Below, one piece after another: positions 1 through 9,878 of a stretch of 64,000 nt of DNA. The translations under genes and the position numbers were made by a program. This DNA is from Halichondria panicea. Its lineage: Eukaryota > Porifera > Demospongiae > Suberitida > Halichondriidae. The first letter of the stretch is position 1; each line of letters begins with the position of its first letter. The DNA is taken from assembly GCF_963675165.1 (NCBI RefSeq), contig NC_087386.1:5090169-5154168 (forward strand). The letters are read 5' to 3'. The notes beneath the pieces are model-generated. The model did no database searches. It was not told the origin of the DNA and was given only the letters and a program-made list of their open reading frames with translations.

Positions 1-70
1 GCCAGAGTGCAGACGTACGTTGCTTTATACTTAGCCATTATGAATGAATCCAATATTATAATTTATGCAG

Positions 71-3000
71 TTCTACTTTGCGACCCTAACGAATTAAGTA
101 TCACAGATGGGTTTATAAGATTCACTGCTGAACTACAGCCTCCTGAAGCCAACTATCTCAATGGTGGGTATCTTGTTGGTACCCAAGCTTCGTATTCCTG
201 TAACGAAGGCTTTGTCTTAAGTATTGGCAATGCAAATGAATTTTGTCGTAGAATCTTTACTTCAAATGTTTTAACGGGTGCTGAATGGAGTGTTGGAAGT
301 CGATCATGTATAAGTAAGTGAGTGATTGTTCATTGTTGCTTCTCTAATAATTATGGACTGTGTTATGTTATAATTTATCAGACAGCAAAAAAAATATCAA
401 TATAGCGCACGTGAGATGTCTGGATCAGGAATCCATGCATGCATGTCTAGGTTTAATAGTATATCGTGTGCCGCTGAACTTCAACAGTTGCACTATACAG
501 TATATTTAATCCACGAGCTATCTAACTGCAGAACTTTTGCTAGCTAGCTATAAAGCTATATGTAAGTTGCTTGGAATGTCAAGGATATTCTCCAGATATT
601 TAGTAAATTAAAGCACCAGAGTGTCCGGTGTATTGAAAAGTGTTTGATAAATAAATACGGTACAAGTTATAAATACAGATATACCACATCACAGTACTTT
701 TGACTACTTAGTTTTATATGTAACTTCTAGCAGCTTATAGTGTTTTTATTCTATACAGCTCCTAGCTGCTATGTGCCCCTTGTTAGAGTTACGTTTCCCA
801 GAATTCAGTGTGACTATTACCTACTCCATGGGCATTAATATGCGATTTGATTTCTGCTTATATGTAACTTTTTCTCTAGAACAATGTCCAGATTTCAACA
901 AAAACGGTGTGAATAATATTGCTTAACTGGACAGGGGGCTGAAAAGAGATATACTGGCGTAAGAATTTTGGGGTCGGTTGCAACATAATTTTTATAATTG
1001 CAGAGAAAATTTGGTTCCAGATGGTGGTGTTTTGACTAGGATATGCATTGAAAGTATGACATGAAATGACCGTCTAATTTGGAGTGATCCAGAACCACGT
1101 TGCGTGGGTGATGAGTAGGTACATTGCATGCTTTTCTTCTCTTATAATTAATGCTGCATTTATATACTGTGTAGAGCTATAGTCAGTGCCTGTACCTCTT
1201 GGCTTCATTACAGTACCTTTCATAGTGCTCGTAAGTTGTCAAATTAAGCTTAAAATCTATGGTGGTTTGGAAAAGCTATAGATCAAAGGATTTGTTGATG
1301 TAGATAACACCATACACCACTACACTACCGTACCCTCGCAAAAATACGCCCATCCCCTCTTTTGCCTTGTTTACTGTTGTTATTACACACATGTTTCGAG
1401 ATGGAGAGCTTTACCAGATAAAAAGCTCTTCGTATCTTGAAAATACGTCCACCTAAGACTTTTCGCTACAATATCACATGTTCATAATCTAGTGAGAAAG
1501 CAGTTTAGTGAGTAGCTAGTTTAGACTCTACTGGCTCCTTAATGCTGGACCCAAGATCAGACATAAAAGTTTCTCTATGCTGATCTGTTTACCCTCGAAT
1601 ATGTTCATGCATGCAGGATATAGTCCTAGAGCACAGCCTGAAATGTATAGCTGTTCCCCTAGCTACTGTATAATTATATGCAGTATGTAGGTCTAATATT
1701 GTTCCCCATGCAAACAGTTGTTGATTGTGGCTCATTGAGTGATCCTACTAATGGAGGAGTCATGACAACAGGGACCATCTTCCAAAGCACTGCTACCTAC
1801 AGCTGTGACACTGGCTACACACTGCTTGGAGGTCATACCAGAACTTGTCAGGCTAATGAACAGTGGAGTGGATCAGAACCTGCTTGTAATCGTGAATAAG
1901 ATTTAATACTAAGTATTGCGCTTGGCTTATGATATCCTTAATGTTGTTATGGTCCCACATACTGCCATGTCTGTTTACTCATGCATGCAGATGTGTACTG
2001 AAATGCATTGTATATTTTTGTTGATGCTATGCTGTTTACAGAATTAGTGGTAGCGATCAGCCCCAGCGGTCGTCCAATGGCTGGTCAGAGTTTCTCCCTC
2101 ACTTGTTCCCTGAGTGGAGGGGCCTCTCTACAACCCACCCTCTCCTACCAGTGGACGAGGGAGGGAGGGTCACTCATGACCAGCACAGCAACCCTCAACT
2201 TTAACATTCTATACTTGTCAGACGTTGGTCAGTACAGCTGTCAGGTCATCCTCCCCTCCAGCAAGTTTGAAGGGGAACACACTGTAGCTGCTCAGTACAC
2301 CATTGATTTCATGAGTAAGTGTCATTATAATTATATGTGTTCTATTGATTCAATTTCACATGGTCAGAGAATGTAAACAGGCTACTGTACACCATGTTGT
2401 TTTAATCCTTGTACATGTAATCTCCCAATTATAGTTAGCTATTGCATATGTCAATCACTCCACATTCCTACAGGCCTACACATTCAACTTCGTCTGGAGG
2501 GAATAACAAACTGCAGAGTGTATACACTGAAGAAGATGCTGATATGAAAACAGATGACATCACCAGCCATATAACGCAAAGCATTGAAAGCCTGTGTGCC
2601 TGTGGATTTAGCTCTTCCCTTATTTCGAATTCATTCATTGTTTGTTTCGATGACTCCCCTAGTCATGTGACCTACCGAGCTTTGCTCACTGGATCAGAGA
2701 GTGTATCTGCTATAAGACTGGCTAGGATAATAGAACAGTGGATTGAGAATGATCCAATCGTTGTGGTGCAGAGTGCAGGCCTCAGTGTGACTAACAGCTG
2801 TCCGGTTGTCATTGCTAACCACAATAGTCCGGAGTGCCCTGAGAACATCACTAATCGCATAGAGATGGCTAATCCAACTTCAACCACCTCACCCACCTCG
2901 AGTGCAGCTGTGGCTGGTGGAGTGGTTGCTGGAGTGTTAGCCATTGCTATGTTAGGAATAGTGGTGCTGTTGTTACTGAGGCACCTGAGGTATGGATCCA

Positions 3001-3315
3001 AGGACATGAGTGATGAGAAGGCAGGCAGCCAACCAGCAGAGTGAGTGTTAGCGTTGTCTGTGTTATAATTATTGTATGGCTGAAGAAGAAGTCATCTTGT
3101 ACGTCTTTAATTCCTGTAGGTCACCCCCAGTGGTGATGAGTCAGCTCCCCTCCGAGTCCCATGATTACGAGGAGCTGAGCAAACTACAGGAGGAGGCTGC
3201 TTATGAGGTGGTGGACCAGCCCCGCCCCCCTCCTCCTGCAGGAAGAAACTACCAGCTCTCAGCCTGTGCAGCTTATGCACCCACTGACTTCAATACAGAG
3301 TCAGAGAATAAGTAG
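71..3315 (+). CDS. Sushi (CCP) / Ig-like transmembrane receptor, 3' part of gene
   Basis: Seen: exons at 71-313 and 1718-1891 each encode one sushi domain (paired cysteines, Trp before the last Cys) and are symmetric phase 1-1 exons. Exon 2042-2314, also phase 1-1, encodes an Ig-like domain (SFSLTC, YQW, DVGQYSC). An exon of about 2474-3040 encodes a cysteine-containing extracellular region resembling SEA-like stalks, a Thr/Ser-rich linker, a membrane helix (GVVAGVLAIAMLGIVVLLLL) and a basic stop-transfer. The last exon, 3120-3315, joins in phase 2 and ends at TAG. Its tail has tyrosine motifs HDYEEL and AAYEVV, plus a run of prolines. The gene begins left of the window. The acceptor of the stalk exon is uncertain because 2474 gives phase 2 where phase 1 is expected; 2500 would fit but has a weak tract. 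Inferred: a cell-surface adhesion or recognition receptor on the plasma membrane. Ligand unknown. Confidence 0.75.
881..1108 (+). pseudogene. Decayed sushi-domain exon
   Basis: After a pyrimidine-rich tract ending in AG, the sequence starts like a sushi domain (QCPDFNKNGVNN) and finishes like one (WSDPEPRCVG). It contains several in-frame stops in between. It lies between two intact sushi exons of the same gene. The likely explanation is a lost exon of this receptor; an unusual retained intron is less likely. Confidence 0.55.
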
Positions 3316-4345
3316 AGACTATAATTTAACAACACAGACTGTGATACAAATTATTGCAAATTGTTTACTCATACATGTATATAGTTTGTATAATAATTAT
3401 TATGAAGGCAAATTAAAAATCATTCAACCATGCACTCTTAAAAACTAATTTTTTTACACCACCTGTCGATTCCACTCTGTCACTATTGTAGATCCTAGCT
3501 AACTAGACCAGCTGCTGGAGAATAGTTGCCTCGATGTATTTCTCTGGTGTATGCTGGAAAGTGTTTCTGTTGACATGAGCAGACTTGAGTAAGCCGCTTC
3601 ATCTGCAGCCACAGATACTACTGTTAATAGGTACATAACTAAGTTATAGCTCTAAGTCCTTAATGGCGAGAGCTTAAGTGAGGCCTTTCAGATAGCATGT
3701 TTTAATCAAACGTTATTTTGATGTCAATGTTTCCATGCAGCACTGCTGTCTGCTGCAACCCATTGCTTGTACATGTGACTGCCCCCTCAATGACAAGACA
3801 GGGTGTCTATATAGTGCATGCTCACATCTGAATGAAAATCAAACGAGTGAGAGTGTTATGGAACTACAAGGGACGCGTACGAAAGAGCTCAGAGTATGTC
3901 TCCAAAGGGGGTAACATGTACAAAGGGATCTATACAAGGTGCTCAATTACTATAGCCAGAGAAAAACAAACAAGAACGGATTTATTGTTTGAGAGTACCT
4001 GTTCAAGAGATTATGAGGTGAGAGGGTGTAGCCTTGTATGACAATAATTATAGGTTTGAGGTGTATGGAACGCCCTTATTAGTTAATGTACAAGTGTTGG
4101 GAGTCATATAATAATTATTACAGTCATGCATGGTATAATATGTAGTGCAATATAAAGTTCCTCTAGTACACCACACACTCACTACCGTATCTCGATCCTA
4201 CAGTAATGATATACACTGCAATGAAGATCCTCTATTGTATTGTGAAGGTAACAGAAACTCACTGTTTTTGGGACAAACAGATTAACAGAAAAAACGAAAA
4301 CTGATGCATGCATTAATTAATAGAAGTCTATATGCATACACGCAA
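3316..4345. other. Intergenic spacer
   Basis: AT-rich spacer between the plus-strand sushi/Ig receptor and the first minus-strand Ig-family relic. A possible polyadenylation signal (ATTAAA variant) lies near 3412. A 69-codon frame at 3832-4041 has no recognisable domain or splice context and was not accepted as a gene. Confidence 0.5.
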
Positions 4346-4554
4346 TCAAGTTTTGTTTTTAAGTTTATTCGGTACACTATACACACTAATGTAGTCCACT
4401 CTTGTTATGTCAATTGCCTTGTACAATTGTGATTCATTCTTGGCTGGAGTTGTCCGATTTGCTCCTTGAGATGAAGATGGCAGAGAGTAGTAAGGATCCT
4501 CTACTGGTCCACCATCACTTGGATGTTCTGCTAATATTGTAGCAGCTGCTTTAC
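4346..4554 (-). pseudogene. Orphan type A cytoplasmic-tail exon of Ig receptor family
   Basis: Seen: acceptor CAG at 4555-4557 (minus strand), then a frame homologous to the short tails at 38.0, 40.9 and 57.9 kb. It has the shared motifs EDPYYSLP and VDYISVYSVPN and then reads a few codons further than the siblings. The tyrosine motifs are intact. The matching Ig exon is not adjacent: the next Ig-family exon upstream belongs to another relic that has its own tail fragment at about 5939. A possible membrane exon lies just upstream (4598-4735). This exon may be the last exon of a diverged gene, but I could not find an Ig exon for it, so it is called a relic. Confidence 0.6.
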
Positions 4555-4597
4555 CTGCATGTAATAAGCATTTGTAGAAAGGAAACGGAAAACTCAC

Positions 4598-4735
4598 ATT
4601 TCTTTTTATTTCTTCTTTCCATATAATTATATGCATCCAAAGCAGCAATATGCAACCATGCAAATGAACAAAAGAGCAGTTCCCAGTAAAGGAGATCCAA
4701 TGCACACAAGATAGTCAACTGTTTCTTCATCCATG
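4598..4735 (-). other. Possible diverged transmembrane exon
   Basis: On the minus strand one frame reads VDYLVCIGSPLLGTALLFIC followed by MVAYCCFGC, a good membrane helix, before a stop. A good donor (GTGAGT) follows lysine-rich codons in the adjacent frame, so a one-base shift separates helix and donor. The position, just upstream of a type A tail exon, fits a membrane exon different from either known type in the array. Weak evidence. Confidence 0.3.
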
Positions 4736-5938
4736 ATACAATTTGTAAGGGGGATGATACAGGTGCAGTTAAACATGATAACTCCGGGAGACTAGCAAGT
4801 AAATGAATGACTAACTAACTAGGTTGGCTAGAGCACTATAGACCTAGAATTGATTTTGTGGTTTTGGTGCATGCATGCATGTTCTCTTGGGAGAAAATAG
4901 ATTATGACAACAGACACATTATGGACAGAAGTCTATGCATATACATGAACGCACTAGAATCTAGTCTAGTACAAGCAGCATGAATACATGATTATGATCA
5001 CACACAATCAGGTTTAAATAAACAGCTTATGGAATAAGTCACATGCATAACTTATCAACATACAAGGCATGATTTACGTGTGTACATAGTACGGCTATAC
5101 ACTGCTAGAAACTGTTATTGCAATCTTAGGAGTTTGCATGATCGTGTAAAACACAATTAGCTGAGAACGTAATGTTTGCAACTGTTTGCTGGGTATATGC
5201 ATTAATAGCACTGTTTCAGTTTCAATATGCACAGGCATAACCAATCACTGCCACTTGAACATTTGGAGCTGCATGTGCGCACAGAGACTGCAGGAGGAGA
5301 CCTCCACCGACTATTCCAGTGTGTAAGTTACTATGTGTAAGTGTGAATAAATTTTTGCGAATATATCTTGAGGTATACGTACAGTAGAGAGGTCAGGTTG
5401 TTAACACTGTGCAAACTACTGTATACACAATATGTAATGGCAATTAAAACAGGTGATTAAGTACTCATTTCCATCACAGCGTCGTGATCCTTACAATAAT
5501 TATGAGTCTGCTAACACATCCAACTTTGTGACGAGCTGATTGATCGACTACACAGTAAGTGGTTTACTTGGACAGGGACATACGCGTAGCTTGCCTAACA
5601 CCCCACATAGGCACCCCTCCCTCTTTACTATAGATCACGTATAAAGACACATTATAAGCATTTTTGTCACTATTATACTGTCAGCAACTTCTCACTTAGA
5701 TAATAATTATCACCGGCACAGTTTTGTACACTGTATTTCCTCTATAAAAGAGTACATAATTAAAGTCGTGGTTTGATGAATGTTATAGGGACAAAACAGA
5801 TTATGATACAGATACAGATTATTGATACATACACAAATATCTACATAAAAGCACTAGAATCTAGTCTATAGTATAATGCTAGAGCCTAACGCTAACCCAA
5901 CCCCACACGAATACATGATTATATTACACGCAATCAAA
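4736..5938. other. Intergenic DNA with Ig-array flank homology
   Basis: No credible gene. The stretch at about 5160-5245 matches the conserved sequence found upstream of Ig-array genes (for example 37070-37135), and about 5690-5760 matches the conserved downstream flank (for example 37570-37640). An old array unit therefore once occupied this place. Confidence 0.5.
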
Positions 5939-6747
5939 GTCACTTGGATGGTCGTCTAATGCTGCTTTACTTGCATGTGGATAGGTAAGCATGACGTTGT
6001 ATAGATTAAAACATGAGTAAACATGTATATGTTAACGTCTTATCCCACGTGGGCTTACTTCTGCAAGTTTCACACTGGTTCTTCTTATCTCGTCTCATCC
6101 AGGCCAATGCAAAGATGACAATAGTGATGAGTAGTGTCACAGTTAGCAGAGCAATGATGAATGATAGTGAACCAACCAACACTGAAGAGTTGGGCGGTGA
6201 TGTGGGATTTGAGGAGACATTGATATCGGTGAACTAGTTAACAAAATGTTGGCCATAACTGTAGGAGTGGAATTGTTCACAAAAGGAGGAGTTGATGTTA
6301 CTTGACAAAATGAAGAATTGTCTACTGCGCAAACTAGACTCCGTTGATAACTAAAGCTTGAACAACCATTTCCATTCAAATTTGTATTGACAGTAATATT
6401 CATATACGCTGATGGGATGAAGCAAAACTCGTCAGCTGAGATTCGACACCAGTTAAATACCACTTTCTGAGGAATTGATGCATGAATGATAATTGTTTTG
6501 AAAGAATTTGACTGTTAAGAGAATTTAATGAAATTTTGACGGGCATTACAAAATTTTCATACCTATCAGAAATATCCTTGACCACAGATTCAATGTTTCT
6601 GTACCAATTCACTGTTGCTGTTGGATTGTAGGTACTATCACGTGGAGCATAATTCTACTATACATGTTAAAGCAGCAGTTCTACCTTCGGACACATAACA
6701 GTCACTGTTATTACCGGGTACTGTCTGATACCAGTAACAGCATTGCT
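5939..6747 (-). pseudogene. Type A Ig receptor pseudogene
   Basis: Homologous to the intact gene at 40949-42120. The Ig/stalk/membrane exon runs from an acceptor at 6748-6750 down to a donor at about 6058. It is broken in several places. The start of the Ig domain (about 6600-6740) is out of frame. The segment before the second Ig cysteine has short deletions. A frameshift near 6200 puts the membrane helix out of frame with the stalk; in the other frame the helix and the MRRDKKNQCETC end are still visible. The tail exon is reduced to about 5939-5985. No signal-peptide exon is found upstream, where an inserted hAT-like element begins about 115 bases away. Confidence 0.75.
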
Positions 6748-6862
6748 CTGAACGAATATTATAATTATAGTTAGAGCTATAATTATAATAAAGTTTACAT
6801 GCTGCGCAAAATTCATGCCAAAGTGCAATTTAGGAGCTCATATACAATAAATATAGTAGAGT

Positions 6863-7536
6863 ACAGGGCCGTAAGAAGATTTTTTAGGTGGGGGGCAGAA
6901 AAAAGGACTAGACTCTCTCCTTGCGACGCATGGGGTGGGTCCGGGAGGGGGAAATTTCCCCTCCCGCCCCGCTGGAGGCGAACTTTTTACATTTTGTATG
7001 TTCTCAGAGATATAAACAGGAGAAAAATACATAAATGAAATAATCTGCATGTGAGAGCTATAGCAAAATAGTTTATTCGACGTGGAAGCAAAGTCACGAG
7101 CAACTGCTTCAAAAGTCAGTTAGCAAAACTTGTGTATATAAAGTATAGAATAGACGCTGGGGATTCATCGAGCTTCATAAGAAGAAGGTCCTATACTTTC
7201 TTCAACATGGGCAGGCTGAGGTACTGAAGAGAAAAAAGAATGAATATTGTGCCATATAGCGAACTCTATAGCTATACATATAAATTTCAGCTGCATGTGG
7301 ATTAACTTACTTTAGTTACTGTACAGTGTTGTTGCAACAAACCATGCACATGCATTTAACCAATGTGGTTAGATTAAAAGGCACTAAATATAATATTAGG
7401 ACTGTGATCTGCTGGACTCTGCAGAGGAGTGCCCCACCCCATTTTACTGTCTGAAAACTAGGGGGGCTCTGCCCCCCAGGTTTTCAGAGTGGGGGGGCAG
7501 TTTCCCCCCCAGCCCCCCTGGTTCTTACGGCCCTGG
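6863..7536. mobile_element. hAT-like non-autonomous element with 8-bp target duplication
   Basis: Inverted ends CAGGGCCGTAAGAA (6864-6877) and its complement (7522-7535). Direct repeat AGTAGAGT at 6855-6862 and 7537-7544 fits the 8-bp duplication of hAT elements, as does the CAGGG terminus. The inside is rich in G or C runs near both ends and has no transposase frame. It sits between relics of the Ig family. Confidence 0.8.
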
Positions 7537-7639
7537 AGTAGAGTCTATAAGTATTTCCCCAAACACTTCAATTGCATACAAGTACATGTACGAACTGAGT
7601 CTCTGTTAACTTCATTGTGTATCAATCTACAAAGGTAAA

Positions 7640-7828
7640 TTAGTCAGTGTGTATCCACACTTCATGTACGTCTGTCAGCTCATCAAAAGGGAATGCCTGA
7701 ATCTGAGCAGCTTCTTTTCTGTGCTCCGGTTTGTCCTCTAACACTTTCGGTGCAGTAGGGAAGATATCCTATTGTGGGTCATCGAATACTCTCTCTTTGC
7801 TTTCCTTAATTCTTGATGATTGTTGAAG
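7640..7828 (-). pseudogene. Type B tail fragment of Ig receptor family
   Basis: Homologous to the last part of the long tails at 43967 and 60812 (KERVFDDPQ, LTDVHEVWIHTD). The codon for the final conserved tyrosine is a stop (TAG at 7769-7771). Only the end of the exon remains, with neither Ig nor membrane coding sequence nearby in frame. It marks the right edge of the left-hand Ig cluster. Confidence 0.75.
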
Positions 7829-8088
7829 TAATAGAATGAGAGTCACCACTAATAAATCCCGGCCAACATTTATTTTTTGTAGGTGTTCATAATTGTGCCA
7901 GAGGCCAGAAAGATGTACTGCATGGGTGTAGAGTATAGGTTCACTGTGTGTGAGGGGAGACATAACTGGCTGTACAATACAGAGGGATGGGGGAGGAGAC
8001 AATACACACTAATCGATACACAAGGATGTGGTGGGGAACTCATATTTAAAAGAACCTCTTTTGTTAATTTTATCCCTGGCCACTACAG

Positions 8089-8810
8089 ATAGTTGAATCA
8101 GAGCTACCTGGACAGTCTGGGCATCAAGTACCTATATACCTGGCTGGAAGCTAGGCCCCTTGGGGAGAACGACCTATGACCTTTGGAGAGGTGGGCTGTT
8201 TCCTTAGTCACCACACGATATGGCAGCAGGTGAGAGGGCATTAGTGGACACTTGTTGATGTGTACAGAAAATATTGCTACCTGTTGCATTGTGGGCACTT
8301 GCAACTGTGTGAAACCTGTCTAATGCGGTCACCCTCTATAATAGTACAGCCAGGTTAATGTGCTCCAAAGTCTCCTGTGTGCGGACACAAACATTAGCTG
8401 TTTGAGCGAACTAGACACTTTCATGAACTGCTTTAACTGATAATGAGACAGTGATTGAAAAATAATAAATTAACTACTTGTCTTCAAAGGCGACAAAAAA
8501 CACTGTTTTCTACTCGATCCAATTGTTGCTTTGTAGAATCCTCTTAATGTTAAAGTCACGACAAAAAGTTAATCGTGTGTTTGTTATGTTAACGCACGAG
8601 ATGAATGCTATAATAGCCACTGTTGGTCTGTCCAAGGGTGACCAGTATAGACAAGTCTTACTGTACCTCTCTTGCCCCCCAGATGATGACGGAGGGTCTG
8701 GATCAAATCCTGATTCTGGAGGATGATGTCGTGTTTGATCCCTACTTCCGACATGACATCACTAGAGTGCTGGAAGAGGCCAATCGGATCACACCAAACT
8801 GGGACCTCAT
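8089..8810 (+). pseudogene. GT25 (collagen-type galactosyltransferase) fragment, two exons
   Basis: Seen: exon 8089-8229 ends with GEVGCFLSHHTIWQQ and a GTGAGA donor. Exon 8683-8810 follows in matching phase 0 with LDQILILEDDVVFDPYFRHD and ends NWDLM. Known: GEIGCFLSH...IW followed by EDDxxF is the signature of glycosyltransferase family 25, the Golgi/ER enzymes that add galactose to hydroxylysine of collagen; EDD supplies the metal-binding acidic residues. The first exon has a one-base shift near 8165: its start, DSLGIKYL, is in another frame. A diverged earlier exon may lie at about 7883-8036. The C-terminal half (YxGRK onward) is absent. This is a truncated copy; sponges use such enzymes on collagens. 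Confidence 0.7.
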
Positions 8811-9076
8811 GTGAGATCTCTGGAGATATACAGTACTAGTCTATTATTATACGCAATGTTTGTATCTTGTTAGACAATATTCCAATCTTTGCTTACAAGT
8901 AGTTCAGTGCAACACCATGAATAAGGCACACCTTATAATCAGTTAACAGTAGTCTAGAAGTAAGAAAATTGCTGTCTAATTTCCTTGAACTATAACCATG
9001 CATAGTTGGATTGTCCAACTTACAAACAAATTAACGCTAGATTGTTGTATATATAGAGATGCATTTCATGATACAG

Positions 9077-9650
9077 GGGATGGGTCTTCAGTCTTCACTG
9101 GGCCCTGTGACCGTGGCAACCTGAACATGGTGAAACTACTTGTAAAGAGGGGAGCAGATGTTAATATTGAGGACACAGACAATCAGACACCTCTTCATTA
9201 TGGTGAGAGATGGAGTATTCCTTTACAGAGGGTGCTTGTGTGTTAATACATGTTGAAGCTAGCTGTCTGTTTGTAGATCTTTGTTTGAGTCCAATGCTCC
9301 CTCTACTGAATAGTGAGGGAAGTCAGTTTGGCTGTGTATCTATGGTAACCAGTGAGATCTTTTAAATTTGTATTTGCATTAATGATGGTGATCGAGGAAA
9401 CATACCCTATATAATTATTATAGCTATATAGAAGTTGAGCTGGTGATGAATTAGATTTTTTCGTGGTATTATTGTCTCTTTTTGATTTTCGCGATTGATT
9501 GATGGTTGGTTGATTGATTGTATTTCCTCTACAGCTGTGTCAAAATCATGTGATCATTATGCTGTCATCTCTTATCTATACTGCACTGAAGTGGAAACAT
9601 TGCAGATTGCTCAATACTGTGTGATTCCTACGTACCTCAAGATGTGATTG
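9077..9650 (+). pseudogene. ACBD6-like ankyrin tail, broken copy 1
   Basis: Exon 9077-9202 matches the ankyrin repeat exon at 18542 (LLVKRGADVNIEDTDNQTPL), and a second exon begins at 9535. Relative to copy 2 it carries 4-base and 1-base insertions near 9088-9106, which put LHWACD out of frame. The last exon has lost sequence and its stop. The surrounding introns also match copy 2 from about 8960, so the segment is an old duplicate of 18.4-19.3 kb. Confidence 0.7.
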
Positions 9651-9878
9651 AGAATCAAGCACCTATACAAACTTTTTAATCGAACAATCTACTTAATTTT
9701 GCACAATTTTCCATTATAATTATTATTGACCAAATTTCTTACATAAAAAAAATGTCAACTGTATGGTGAAATACACGAGAAACTGTAGATAAAAAAATAC
9801 AAAATGATGTAGTGTATAAATTAAAAGCAATCTATCAGAGGCTAGCTGCCATGGTAACAGTACAGTTAAGGTACAAAG

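Noticed and set aside
2672..3007. Minus-strand frame of 111 codons opposite the sushi/Ig receptor membrane exon
   Set aside because: Shadow of the coding exon on the plus strand; no splice context or domain.
3832..4041. 69-codon plus-strand frame
   Set aside because: No domain, homologue in the window, signal peptide or splice signals.
7883..8092. Plus-strand frame of 69 codons before the GT25 exons
   Set aside because: Could be a diverged earlier GT25 exon (RKMYCMGVEYRFT), but the match is too weak to call as a gene.
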